Source: JAYQKL01 sp038142705
GTDB lineage: Bacteria > Pseudomonadota > Alphaproteobacteria > RS24
Direction: 5' to 3'
NCBI GenBank assembly: GCA_965217015.1
Contig: OZ244224.1
Coordinates: 1,674,001-1,738,000, forward strand
Length of the DNA stretch: 64,000 nucleotides
How positions within the stretch are numbered: position 1 is the first letter of the stretch; each line of letters begins with the position of its first letter. The notes beneath the pieces were generated by a model, which had not been told where the DNA came from, did no database searches, and was given only the letters and a program-made list of their open reading frames with translations. This document shows, piece after piece, positions 34,638 through 43,761 of the stretch. Both the position numbers and the translations under genes were made by a program.

Positions 34638-34855
34638 GCGTTTTTGGGGCTTGAAACAGGCTGCATGAACGCGCTTTTGCCGATTTTTCCACATTTCGCG
34701 AAGATGCGCCAAAATGCCCTGCCAAAATACCACCCGAAATATGCCAAACAGCGTGACTCCTCTCTTGCAAGTAAGGCTTTGCTGTGCTAACTCACCATCA
34801 CCAAAGATTAATATTGTCGACTTTTGTCGTTTATCCAAGTTAGTAGGACGATTCA

Positions 34856-35422
34856 GTGTCAACACAAGAAAGCATTATTGATACGATTGCGAGCCGTTAC
34901 GCGCATGCCTTATTTGGCCTTGCTGAAGAAAGTAAAGCGGCAGACAAAAAACGCATGAGTAAAGATGTTGAGGCGCTTGCAAGCATAATTGATGGCAGCG
35001 AAAAACTGCAAAATATGTTGCGCAGCCCTGTCATTAGCTCTGATGAGCAGGCGCAGGCACTCATGGCTATTTTGAAAAAAGCAAAAATCGGCGACGATGT
35101 GACGAAATTTGTAGGTCTGGTGGTGCAAAACCGTCGGGCTTTTTCTTTGCCAACTATTTTGAAAGCTTATGGCCAGCTCGAAGCCAAAGCCCGCGGCGAA
35201 ATGATTGCAGAAATTGTATCTGCGCAGAAGCTGACAGCCGCGCAGGAAAAATCGATTAAATCTGAAATGAAAAAATCATATGGCAAAGATGTTCGCATCA
35301 ATGCCACGATTGATCCGGCCATTCTGGGCGGGTTAATTGTCAAGGTAGGGAGCCGAATGGTTGACGGGTCTCTGCGCACCAAACTTAATTCACTAAAACA
35401 AGCCATGAATGAGGCCGGTTGA
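34856..35422 (+). CDS. atpH: ATP synthase F1 delta subunit
   Basis: 188 residues beginning with a GTG at 34856 behind TAGGACG. The delta subunit joins F1 to the peripheral stalk. Helical N-domain (IASRYAHALFGLAEE, then LRSPVISSDEQAQALMAIL) and C-terminal VRINATIDPAILGGLIVKVGSRMVDGSLRTKL motifs are typical. First gene of atpHAGDC; alphaproteobacteria keep F0 genes elsewhere, so none is expected here. The 218 bases before it must hold the operon promoter, but I saw no convincing -35/-10 pair. Its stop shares one base with the atpA start. Confidence 0.95.
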   Translation: MSTQESIIDTIASRYAHALFGLAEESKAADKKRMSKDVEALASIIDGSEKLQNMLRSPVISSDEQAQALMAILKKAKIGDDVTKFVGLVVQNRRAFSLPTILKAYGQLEAKARGEMIAEIVSAQKLTAAQEKSIKSEMKKSYGKDVRINATIDPAILGGLIVKVGSRMVDGSLRTKLNSLKQAMNEAG

Positions 35423-36954
35423 TGGATATCAAAGCATCTGAAATTACATCTATATTGAAAAAACAAATCAAAGATTTCGGTAAACAGTCCGAAGTCTCTG
35501 AAATTGGTCAAGTCCTCTCTGTTGGAGATGGTATTGCCCGTATTTATGGTCTGGACAATGTTCAGGCGGGGGAAATGGTTGAGTTTCCTGGCGGCATACG
35601 CGGCATGGCTCTGAACCTTGAGGAAGATAATGTTGGGGCGGTGATTTTCGGCTCTGACCGCGATATTCGTGAAGGCGATACGGTTAAGCGTACCGGCGAT
35701 ATTGTGGCGGTTCCAGTTGGGAAAGAGCTGCTTGGTCGTGTGGTTGATCCGCTCGGTAACCCGCTAGATGGCAAAGGCCCGATTAAAACCAAAGAGCGTA
35801 AAAAAGTTGATGTGAAGGCACCCGGTATTATCCCGCGTAAGTCTGTGCATGAGCCTATGCAAACTGGTTTGAAAGCGGTTGATGCGTTGATTCCAATTGG
35901 GCGTGGCCAGCGGGAATTGATTATTGGTGACCGCCAGACAGGTAAAACAGCGATTGCGGTTGACGCCATTTTGAACCAAAAAGCCATTAATGAAGGCGAT
36001 GATGAAAGCGCGAAACTTTACTGTGTGTATGTCGCGATTGGCCAAAAGCGTTCCACTGTTGCTCAAATTGTGAAAACGCTGGAAGAAAATGACGCCCTCA
36101 AATATTCAATTGTTGTGGCAGCTACCGCTTCAGAAGCGGCACCATTGCAATATTTGGCACCTTTCACAGGCTGCACCATGGGCGAGTATTTCCGCGATAA
36201 TGGCATGCATGCGATGATCACATATGATGATTTGTCCAAACAAGCGGTGGCTTATCGTCAAATGTCTCTTTTGCTGCGTCGCCCGCCAGGCCGGGAAGCT
36301 TATCCGGGTGATGTGTTCTTCTTGCACTCACGTTTGCTGGAGCGCGCCGCGAAGCTCAATGATGATTTCGGCGCTGGTTCAATGACGGCTCTGCCGATTA
36401 TTGAAACCCAAGCCAATGATGTGTCAGCCTATATTCCAACCAATGTGATTTCGATTACAGATGGTCAGATTTTCTTGGAAACAGACTTGTTCTATCAAGG
36501 TATTCGTCCAGCTGTGAATGTGGGTCTGTCGGTTTCGCGTGTGGGTTCTGCCGCGCAAGTGAAAGCGATGAAACAGGTTGCAGGTAAAATTAAGGGCGAA
36601 TTGGCGCAATATCGTGAAATGGCGGCTTTTGCGCAATTTGGCTCTGACCTTGACGCCGCTACCCAGCAATTGCTGAATCGCGGTGAGCGTTTGACCGAGC
36701 TTTTGAAGCAAAACCAGTTCTCGCCTTTGCAGGTTGAAGAGCAGGTGGCGGTTATTTATGCCGGTGTGAATGGCTATTTGGATAAATTGCCAACCGCAAA
36801 AGTTGGTGCTTATGAGCAAGGTCTTTTAGATGTGATGCGTGGCAAAGAAAAGAAATTGCTGGCCACAATCCGCGAGGAAAAAGCCCTGTCTGACAAAACA
36901 GAAGCGAAATTAAAAGCTGTTGTTGAGGCTTATACGGAGAATTTTGCTGCCTAA
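35422..36954 (+). CDS. atpA: ATP synthase F1 alpha subunit
   Basis: 510 residues from the ATG overlapping the atpH TGA by one base; a TTG three bases earlier is in frame. Non-catalytic nucleotide-binding subunit of the F1 hexamer. Walker A GDRQTGKTAIAVDAIL near residue 172, AIGQKRSTVAQIV near 205, the conserved PGREAYPGDVFFLHSRLLERAAK and the AISVSRVG-type segment GLSVSRVGSAAQ near 370. Standard length. Confidence 0.98.
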   Translation: MDIKASEITSILKKQIKDFGKQSEVSEIGQVLSVGDGIARIYGLDNVQAGEMVEFPGGIRGMALNLEEDNVGAVIFGSDRDIREGDTVKRTGDIVAVPVGKELLGRVVDPLGNPLDGKGPIKTKERKKVDVKAPGIIPRKSVHEPMQTGLKAVDALIPIGRGQRELIIGDRQTGKTAIAVDAILNQKAINEGDDESAKLYCVYVAIGQKRSTVAQIVKTLEENDALKYSIVVAATASEAAPLQYLAPFTGCTMGEYFRDNGMHAMITYDDLSKQAVAYRQMSLLLRRPPGREAYPGDVFFLHSRLLERAAKLNDDFGAGSMTALPIIETQANDVSAYIPTNVISITDGQIFLETDLFYQGIRPAVNVGLSVSRVGSAAQVKAMKQVAGKIKGELAQYREMAAFAQFGSDLDAATQQLLNRGERLTELLKQNQFSPLQVEEQVAVIYAGVNGYLDKLPTAKVGAYEQGLLDVMRGKEKKLLATIREEKALSDKTEAKLKAVVEAYTENFAA

Positions 36955-36987
36955 ATATCAGGTCGCTTAGCTAGGGTAGATTGAAAT

Positions 36988-37866
36988 ATGTCATCACTCA
37001 AAGAACTTCGTAATCGCATCGCCAGTGTGCAGGCCACGCAAAAAATCACGCGGGCCATGCAAATGGTGGCAGCATCAAAATTGCGCCGTGCGCAAGAAGC
37101 GGCAGAAGCGGCGCGGCCTTATGCGCAACGCATGAGCGCGGTTTTAGCAAATGTTGCGGCAGGTGTTGCCAATCAGCCGGGTGCGTCGCCTTTATTGGCA
37201 GGTACCGGCAGCGATAAAACCCATCTTTTGGTTGTAGCGACGGCTGAGCGTGGCCTTTGCGGTGGCTTTAACAGCTCGATTGCTCGTTTGGCGCGTGATC
37301 ATGCAACCGCCCTTAAAGAGCAAGGCAAACAGGTCAAAATCCTGTGTGTGGGGCGCAAAGGCGCTGATGTTTTGAAGCGTGATTTCGCGGCTGACATGCT
37401 GGAAACCATTAGTTTTCAAGGGCTGAAAAGCGTTGGATTTGAGCAGGCCCAGCAAGTTGCAAATCAGGTTTTGGATATGTTCGAAGCTGAAGCGTTTGAT
37501 GTTTGCACGCTGTTTTATTCAGAATTTGTGAATGTCATTTCGCAAAATCCAAATGCATTACAAATTATCCCCGCAACCATTGATGCGGCGGAAACACCTG
37601 ATTTGGGTGGCGCGGCATATGATTATGAGCCTGAAGAAACTGAAATTCTTGATGCTCTTTTGCCGCGCAATATTTCTATCCAGATTTTACGCGCCTTGCT
37701 TGAAAATGCCGCAAGTGAACAAGGTGCGCGTATGAGTGCGATGGATAATGCTACGCGCAATGCGGGCGACATGATTGATAGTCTGAGCATTACCTATAAC
37801 AGGTCACGTCAGGCACAAATTACAAAAGAATTGATTGAAATTATTTCCGGTGCAGAGGCGCTTTAG
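36988..37866 (+). CDS. atpG: ATP synthase F1 gamma subunit
   Basis: 292 residues. The rotating central stalk. N-terminal helix SSLKELRNRIASVQATQKITRAMQMVAASKL (shown in parts) and C-terminal helix ERGARMSAMDNATRNAGDMI-like segment (QGARMSAMDNATRNAGDMID) are both present; GLCGGFNSSI near residue 90 is conserved. Lies 33 bases after atpA. Confidence 0.97.
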   Translation: MSSLKELRNRIASVQATQKITRAMQMVAASKLRRAQEAAEAARPYAQRMSAVLANVAAGVANQPGASPLLAGTGSDKTHLLVVATAERGLCGGFNSSIARLARDHATALKEQGKQVKILCVGRKGADVLKRDFAADMLETISFQGLKSVGFEQAQQVANQVLDMFEAEAFDVCTLFYSEFVNVISQNPNALQIIPATIDAAETPDLGGAAYDYEPEETEILDALLPRNISIQILRALLENAASEQGARMSAMDNATRNAGDMIDSLSITYNRSRQAQITKELIEIISGAEAL

Positions 37867-37908
37867 GCTCAGCACGAAAACGGACGAACCAGCCAGGGGA
37901 ACAGGAAA

Positions 37909-39336
37909 ATGGCAAAAGCAAAGACAGTTGGTAAAATCACACAAGTTATTGGGGCTGTTGTAGATGTTCAGTTTGATGACAATCTGCCAGAGATTCTCAA
38001 TGCTCTTGAGACCGAAAATGACGGCAATCGTCTGGTTTTGGAAGTTGCGCAGCATCTTGGTGAGCGGACTGTTCGAACCATTGCGATGGACTCGACGGAA
38101 GGTCTTGTGCGCGGTCAAGAAGTCGCTGACACAGGCAACCCGATTAAAGTGCCAGTCGGCGAAGCAACACTTGGTCGGATTATGAATGTGATTGGTGAGC
38201 CTGTTGATGATGCGGGTAAAATCCCAACAAAAACATCACGCGCTATTCACCAAGAAGCGCCAGAATTTGTTGAGCAATCAACAGAGGCTGAAATGCTGGT
38301 CACTGGCATTAAAGTTGTGGACCTCCTCGCGCCATATGCAAAGGGGGGTAAAATTGGCCTCTTTGGGGGTGCTGGTGTTGGTAAAACAGTTTTGATTATG
38401 GAGCTGATTAACAATGTGGCGAAAGCGCATGGTGGTTATTCAGTCTTTGCTGGCGTTGGCGAGCGGACTCGTGAGGGCAATGACCTTTACTGGGAAATGA
38501 TTGAATCAGGCGTGAATGTTGAAAAAGGCGGCGAGGGCTCAAAATGTACGCTGGTCTATGGTCAGATGAACGAGCCTCCAGGGGCGCGTGCGCGTGTGGC
38601 TTTGACAGGCTTGACCGTTGCTGAGCATTTCCGTGATGAAGGCCAGGATGTGTTGTTCTTTGTTGATAATATTTTCCGCTTCACGCAAGCCGGTTCTGAG
38701 GTGTCTGCGCTTTTGGGTCGTATTCCATCAGCGGTGGGTTATCAGCCTACTTTGGCCACCGATATGGGTGCCATGCAGGAACGGATTACAACTACAACAA
38801 AAGGGTCTATTACCTCTGTGCAGGCGATTTATGTGCCAGCTGATGACTTGACTGACCCCGCACCAGCGACATCATTTGCGCATTTGGACGCGACCACTGT
38901 GTTGTCACGCTCAATTGCTGAAAAAGGGATTTACCCTGCGGTGGACCCGCTTGACTCAACCTCGCGTATCATGGAGCCACGCATTGTGGGTGAAGAGCAT
39001 TATGAGGTTGCGCGTCAGGTTCAGGAAATTCTGCAGCGTTATAAAGGTCTGCAAGATATTATTGCGATTTTGGGCATGGACGAACTGTCTGAAGAAGACA
39101 AATTGGTTGTTTCACGGGCGCGTAAAATTGAGCGTTTCTTGTCACAGCCTTTCCATGTGGCGGAAGTGTTTACAGGTTCACCTGGTGTGCTGGTTGACTT
39201 GGCCGAGACCATTAAAGGCTTTAAGGGGCTTTGCGCTGGTGAATATGACCACCTGCCAGAAGGGGCCTTCTACATGGTGGGTACAATTGACGAAGCCATT
39301 GCTAAAGCTGAGAAAATGGCGGCAGAGGCAGCCTAA
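37909..39336 (+). CDS. atpD: ATP synthase F1 beta subunit
   Basis: 475 residues. Catalytic subunit. Walker A GLFGGAGVGKTVLIMELI near 155, GERTREGNDLYWEM near 185, Walker B DVLFFVDNIFRFTQAGSEVSALLGR near 245, and the DELSEEDK-type DELPSD region as MDELSEEDKLVVSRARKIERFLSQPF. GGGGAACAGG precedes the ATG. 42 bases after atpG, 36 before atpC. Confidence 0.98.
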   Translation: MAKAKTVGKITQVIGAVVDVQFDDNLPEILNALETENDGNRLVLEVAQHLGERTVRTIAMDSTEGLVRGQEVADTGNPIKVPVGEATLGRIMNVIGEPVDDAGKIPTKTSRAIHQEAPEFVEQSTEAEMLVTGIKVVDLLAPYAKGGKIGLFGGAGVGKTVLIMELINNVAKAHGGYSVFAGVGERTREGNDLYWEMIESGVNVEKGGEGSKCTLVYGQMNEPPGARARVALTGLTVAEHFRDEGQDVLFFVDNIFRFTQAGSEVSALLGRIPSAVGYQPTLATDMGAMQERITTTTKGSITSVQAIYVPADDLTDPAPATSFAHLDATTVLSRSIAEKGIYPAVDPLDSTSRIMEPRIVGEEHYEVARQVQEILQRYKGLQDIIAILGMDELSEEDKLVVSRARKIERFLSQPFHVAEVFTGSPGVLVDLAETIKGFKGLCAGEYDHLPEGAFYMVGTIDEAIAKAEKMAAEAA

Positions 39337-39372
39337 ATCAAACCCCGACCTTATCGGAAACAGGACAGACAT

Positions 39373-39735
39373 ATGTCAGATAAGCTAAAATTCGATCTCG
39401 TTTCACCTGAAAAACTTTTGCTTTCCAGCGATGTTGACATGGTCAGCGTGCCGGGCACAGAAGGTGACTTTGGGGTTTTGGTGAATCACAGCCCGATGAT
39501 GTCTGTCTTGCGACCGGGTCTGTTATTGGTTGAGAATGATGGCAGCCAAGAACCATTTTTTGTGCAAGGCGGATTTGCCGATGTGACCCCTGAGGGGTTA
39601 ACGGTTCTGGCTGAAAAGGCCTTACCGGTTAAAGATTTGAGTGCCAGCGACATTGACGCCGAGATTGCATTGGCACAAGAAGCTGACAACACCGCATTGG
39701 TGGAAGCGCTTGAAAACCTTAAATCAGAAATTTAG
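39373..39735 (+). CDS. atpC: ATP synthase F1 epsilon subunit
   Basis: 120 residues: the N-terminal beta-sandwich (FDLVSPEKLLLSSDVDMVSVPGTEGDFGVLVNHSPMM in parts, PFFVQGGFADVT) is complete, while the C-terminal helical hairpin is short, ending after about 30 residues. The epsilon subunit couples rotation to F0 and can inhibit ATP hydrolysis; a short C-terminus would limit that inhibition (inference). Last gene of the atp operon, convergent with purU 12 bases away. Confidence 0.94.
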   Translation: MSDKLKFDLVSPEKLLLSSDVDMVSVPGTEGDFGVLVNHSPMMSVLRPGLLLVENDGSQEPFFVQGGFADVTPEGLTVLAEKALPVKDLSASDIDAEIALAQEADNTALVEALENLKSEI

Positions 39736-39747
39736 TTGTATTCGTTT

Positions 39748-40599
39748 TTAATCAAACACAACTGTTTTATGGCCGTTTATGAGCACGCGATGGTTGATAT
39801 GTGCGTCAACCGCGCTGGCTAGAACCTGTTGTTCGACTTCGCGCCCCACCAAGACCATTTTATCAACTGTCATATCATGGCGTACGGGGGCAACATTTTG
39901 CGCAATGATAGGGCCTTCATCAAGATTTTCAGTGACATAATGAGCGGTGGCGCCAATCATTTTCACGCCGCGCTCAAAAGCCCGACTATAGGGAACTGCG
40001 CCCTTAAAGCTGGGTAAAAAAGAATGATGAATATTGATTATCTGGCCTGGAAAATCCCGTGCCAAATCAGCCGATAAAACCTGCATATAGCGCGCCAGTA
40101 TCACCAGCTCAACTTCATGCGTTTCAATCAGCTCACGAATTTCATTTTCAGCTGCCGCTTTGGTTTCTTTATTGACCTGCGCCTGATGAAAGGGAATGCC
40201 CTCTTGTTCAACCAGTTTCTGCGTGTTCGCGTGGTTCGAAAACACCGCCGCTATGTCCATATGAAGCGCGCCAACTCGCGTGCGATAGAGTAAATCGACC
40301 AGACAATGGTCAAATTTTGAAACCAAAACCAGCGCTTTGGGCTTGGCGGCCATATCATGAAATTTAGCCTGCATGTCAAACTTAACGCCAATTGGCGCAA
40401 ATGCTTTGTCCAATTGCGCTAAATCAGGTGCGGCGCCTACCGCTTCAAACCCAACGCGCATGAAAAAGCGGTTGGTTTCGGGGGAACCAAATTGATGGCT
40501 TTCGGTGATATTCATGCCATTTTGGCTTAAATAATCACTCACATGCGCAACAATACCGGGGCGGTCTGGGCAGGAAATGGTTAAAACAAAATCAGTCAT
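39748..40599 (-). CDS. purU: Formyltetrahydrofolate deformylase
   Basis: 283 residues. Hydrolyses 10-formyl-THF to formate and THF, balancing the one-carbon pool. N-terminal ACT domain (VLTISCPDRPGIVAHVSDYLSQNGMNI in parts) and C-terminal formyltransferase-like domain with ILARYMQVLS, the NIHHSFLPSFKGAVPY catalytic loop and IGATAHYVTENLDEGPII. No strong ribosome binding site. Lies downstream of a 2-oxoglutarate oxygenase gene on the same strand with 19 bases between them. Confidence 0.95.
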   Translation of the reverse strand: MTDFVLTISCPDRPGIVAHVSDYLSQNGMNITESHQFGSPETNRFFMRVGFEAVGAAPDLAQLDKAFAPIGVKFDMQAKFHDMAAKPKALVLVSKFDHCLVDLLYRTRVGALHMDIAAVFSNHANTQKLVEQEGIPFHQAQVNKETKAAAENEIRELIETHEVELVILARYMQVLSADLARDFPGQIINIHHSFLPSFKGAVPYSRAFERGVKMIGATAHYVTENLDEGPIIAQNVAPVRHDMTVDKMVLVGREVEQQVLASAVDAHINHRVLINGHKTVVFD

Positions 40600-40618
40600 T
40601 TTTAGAATTTATTTCTGC

Positions 40619-41617
40619 TTATTTTATAAAACTCGCCTCAATTTTTGCCAGCAAATGGTCTAAGGCAGTTAAGTCATGTTGCATATCATGACTGGCCTGA
40701 TGTGTCACTGGCAATTTAGGGCTCGCAATTGGCGTCAGCTTGGTGTCATATTGCGGGTCATAGAAAAACACCAGACTTTGGCGCGCATTGTCAGACAGGT
40801 TCTGCACCCGATGCGGGGTAGAGCGATAATAACCACCCGTCCAAAAATCAAGCATATCGCCAATATTCACCACCAGCGCATCAGCAATTGGCGGAATGGG
40901 AAGCCAACTATTTTCGCTTTCGCGGGCTTTAATTTCAAGGCCAGCCGTACCGTCCTGAGCCAGAATTGACAGCATGCCAAAATCAGTATGCGCGCCCGCG
41001 CCAATGTGCCATTGCGTCTGTGCATGCTTTTGGGGTGGATAAAAAATCGGGCTAAGGGTCGTCATCGGGGTGGTGAAAAACGCATCAAAATAATCTTCAG
41101 GCAATTCAAGACTCAGCGCCAACATATGCACAATATGGCCAGCCAGTTGAGAAAAATCCTGATGAGCTGTTTCCATAATATAGCGAAAGTTTTGCCCCTC
41201 CTGGCTGCTGGCAGTTGGCCATTGATTGGGCCCGTGCAGGGGGATATTATTTTGCACAAATGCATGCGTGGCGGGCAAATCATTCCCAATTTTAAGCCCT
41301 TCTTTATAATCGCCTTCGGGATTATGGCGCGGGTCGAGGGTTTCGCCGCCATAGGCATACCAGCCTCGATGACACGGGCTCTGGTCAATATGTATTTTTT
41401 GCTTTTCTTCTGTCGCTTGATGAAAAAACCACTGCGCGGCGGCGAAGCAATCTTCAATCACCTTATTGAGCCCGTGTTGTGCCAAATAAAAAAACCCATA
41501 ATCGCGCACCGCATCATGCGCTTGCTCCGCAATAGATTGCTTGTGCGCGGTGTTGCCATCAATAAATGCCGATATGTCAATAACCGGTAGAGCGTGCATA
41601 TTTGGTTTGGACTGCAT
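40619..41617 (-). CDS. 2-oxoglutarate/Fe(II) oxygenase of the isopenicillin-N-synthase-like family
   Basis: 332 residues. The N-terminal DIOX_N domain reads LPVIDISAFIDGNT and DYGFFYLAQHG; the iron triad is H210-x-D212 (GAHTDFGMLSIL) and H269 (STPHRV), with R279 (ARQSLVFFYDP) placed to bind 2-oxoglutarate. The YPPQ motif (FYPPQ at 192-196) is present. These enzymes hydroxylate or oxidise small molecules; many bacterial homologues lack a known substrate and none can be assigned here. Between rppH and purU on the minus strand; adjacency to purU hints at formaldehyde- or formate-releasing chemistry, but that is speculation. Confidence 0.85.
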   Translation of the reverse strand: MQSKPNMHALPVIDISAFIDGNTAHKQSIAEQAHDAVRDYGFFYLAQHGLNKVIEDCFAAAQWFFHQATEEKQKIHIDQSPCHRGWYAYGGETLDPRHNPEGDYKEGLKIGNDLPATHAFVQNNIPLHGPNQWPTASSQEGQNFRYIMETAHQDFSQLAGHIVHMLALSLELPEDYFDAFFTTPMTTLSPIFYPPQKHAQTQWHIGAGAHTDFGMLSILAQDGTAGLEIKARESENSWLPIPPIADALVVNIGDMLDFWTGGYYRSTPHRVQNLSDNARQSLVFFYDPQYDTKLTPIASPKLPVTHQASHDMQHDLTALDHLLAKIEASFIK

Positions 41618-41624
41618 GATTTAT

Positions 41625-42131
41625 TCAAGCACAAAAAGGGTGAAACCCGTCAAGAATTTCCAGATAAACCTGTTTTTTAAATGGCGCAATAATCTGCGGG
41701 CATTCAGCCAGCGGGCGCCATTGCCAAGTCTCAAACTCTCGCTGGCTATGGGCTTCAAGATTGATGTCATGGCCATCACCCGCATAGCGCATGGCAAACC
41801 ATTTTTGCTTTTGGCCTTTATAAATCCCCTTAAGCGCGCGGCCAATGGCCTCTGGCGGCAGGTCATAACATAACCAATAGGGCAGCTCGTAAATAAGCTG
41901 CACGCTCTCACGTTCAATGCCAGTTTCTTCTTGCAGCTCGCGATAGGCGGCTTGCAGCGGTGTTTCCCCTGCATCAATCCCTCCTTGCGGGAGCTGCCAT
42001 AATTTAGCATCATCAGGCAGTTCACCCTGAACGCGCTTGCCTGTCCATACCAGCCCTTCTTGATTTATCAGCACAATACCAACGCAAGGGCGGTAAATCA
42101 TGTCGCTTTCATTTATTTGGGGGTCTGCCAT
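41625..42131 (-). CDS. rppH: RNA pyrophosphohydrolase
   Basis: 168 residues. Removes pyrophosphate from 5' triphosphorylated RNA and so starts decay. N-terminal YRPCVGIVLINQEGLVWTGKR and LWQLPQGGIDAGE lead into the Nudix box G-x5-E-x7-REUxEExGU (GGIDAGETPLQAAYRELQEE). The C-terminal KWFAMRY, FETWQW and FKKQVYLEIL segments match RppH rather than other Nudix enzymes. Start at 42131 lacks a clear ribosome binding site; the methionine at MIYRPCVGI (42101) is a plausible alternative. Lies between ctpA and the oxygenase. Confidence 0.92.
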   Translation of the reverse strand: MADPQINESDMIYRPCVGIVLINQEGLVWTGKRVQGELPDDAKLWQLPQGGIDAGETPLQAAYRELQEETGIERESVQLIYELPYWLCYDLPPEAIGRALKGIYKGQKQKWFAMRYAGDGHDINLEAHSQREFETWQWRPLAECPQIIAPFKKQVYLEILDGFHPFCA

Positions 42132-42161
42132 ATCTACATTATGTCTTAACTGTCGGAATGC

Positions 42162-43745
42162 CTAGTCCAGCACCTGCGCCTGGTCAGCAAGGCTTTTACG
42201 GGTTTCATGCAGCTTGGTCATCAGCGCAATGGCTTTTTGTAACTGCACATCTTTTTCCAACTCGCGTGGCACATAAGCTAATGAGGGGGTTTTCTTTTTG
42301 TCTGTATCGGGCGCGGCTTCTTCTGCGTCTGGCGCTTTATTTTCTGAAGCAGGTTCTGCTTCTGGTTCTTTTTCTGGTTCTGATTTTTCAGCTGGCGCCT
42401 TATCATCAGAGACAGCGTTTTCGGTTTCATTTTCCAAATGCCCGCGCAGGCTTGCTTCTCGCCGACCGGAAATATCTTTTAAATCCTCTGGCAGCTCTTG
42501 CTCGATGATAATATCAGGCGTGATACCGGTTGCCTGAATCGATTTACCAGAGGGCGTGTAATAGCGCGCTGTTGTAAGGCGCAAAGCCCCATTATTGTTT
42601 AACGGCATAATCGATTGCACCGACCCTTTGCCAAATGACTGGGTGCCAACAATCAAAGCGCGATGATGGTCTTGCAGCGCACCCGCAACAATTTCTGATG
42701 CGGAAGCAGAGCCGCCATTGACCAGCACCATCACCACTTGCCCTTTGGTCAGGTCGCCGCGGCGTGCATTGAACCGGCTATTATCGCGGGCATGGCGGGC
42801 GCGGGTGGAAACAATCTCACCCTGACTAAGAAATGTGTCTGATACTTTGATGGCTTCGGTCAGCAAGCCGCCCGGATTATTGCGCAGGTCGATAATATAT
42901 CCTGCAAAATCTTTAGCTTTGACCGATGCTGAGAGTTCAGAAATAGATTTGCGCAAATTGCGGGTTGTGTTTTGGTTAAAAGTCGTCAGGCGGATATAGG
43001 CAATATTCTTGTCATCTCCCTCAAGGCGCGCCCGCACGGCTTTAATTTTAATCGTGTCGCGGATAATTTTAACTTCAAATGGGTCGTCCACCCCTTCGCG
43101 CACAACTGTTATCACAATTTCAGTGCCAACTTCACCGCGCATAATCTCAACCGCTTCCGATAAAGTCATGCCCATAATTTCTGTATCATCTAGTTTGACA
43201 ATTAAATCATTTGGCAACAGGCCAGCGCGCTGTGCGGGTGTGTCGTCAATTGGGGCAACGACTTTCACAACCCCTTTTTCCATCGTGACTTCAATGCCCA
43301 AACCACCAAATTCGCCTTTGGTCTGGATTTGCATATCGTCAAAATTTTTCGGCGGTAAATAAGCAGAATGCGGGTCGAGGCTCGAGAGCATGCCGACCAA
43401 AGCTGCTTCAATAAGCTCTTCATTTTCTGGCGGCTCAACATATTCTTCACGCACGCGTTGCAGCACATCGCCAAAAAGCGATAATTGCTGATAGAGATTC
43501 ATGCCTGAGGCAGGCATTTCTGGCGCCTCATCTTCGGATTCGTTCTGAGTTTCGTCTTGAGTTTCTGATGGGGTCTCGGAATTATTTTGCGCCAAGAGCT
43601 GGTGAAGCTTCACAACCTCGCGCCAATCAGCCTGATTTTGCGCCTGAGCTTGCGGGCAAGCCATTATCACGGATAAAAAGACTACCAAAAATACAGGCAG
43701 GGCAAGGTTAGATAAACGGGGCATATGGCGTGACCGAAATGTCAT
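42162..43745 (-). CDS. ctpA: Carboxy-terminal processing protease CtpA (S41 family)
   Basis: 527 residues. Periplasmic serine protease cleaving protein C-termini. Signal peptide with hydrophobic core LALPVFLVVFLSVIMA; cleavage probably after AQA, although IMAC resembles a lipobox. An acidic Ser/Glu/Thr linker (about 55-78) precedes the S41 N-domain; PDZ domain about 140-225 (GGLGIEVTMEKGVVKVV); catalytic S348 (NGGSASASEIVAG) and K373 (SFGKGSVQS), 25 apart as in Prc. A further Glu/Pro/Ala-rich tail of about 60 residues follows the catalytic domain. AGAGGACATTCT precedes the ATG. Next to envC, suggesting shared envelope maintenance. Confidence 0.95.
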   Translation of the reverse strand: MTFRSRHMPRLSNLALPVFLVVFLSVIMACPQAQAQNQADWREVVKLHQLLAQNNSETPSETQDETQNESEDEAPEMPASGMNLYQQLSLFGDVLQRVREEYVEPPENEELIEAALVGMLSSLDPHSAYLPPKNFDDMQIQTKGEFGGLGIEVTMEKGVVKVVAPIDDTPAQRAGLLPNDLIVKLDDTEIMGMTLSEAVEIMRGEVGTEIVITVVREGVDDPFEVKIIRDTIKIKAVRARLEGDDKNIAYIRLTTFNQNTTRNLRKSISELSASVKAKDFAGYIIDLRNNPGGLLTEAIKVSDTFLSQGEIVSTRARHARDNSRFNARRGDLTKGQVVMVLVNGGSASASEIVAGALQDHHRALIVGTQSFGKGSVQSIMPLNNNGALRLTTARYYTPSGKSIQATGITPDIIIEQELPEDLKDISGRREASLRGHLENETENAVSDDKAPAEKSEPEKEPEAEPASENKAPDAEEAAPDTDKKKTPSLAYVPRELEKDVQLQKAIALMTKLHETRKSLADQAQVLD

Positions 43746-43761
43746 AGAATGTCCTCTTTTG

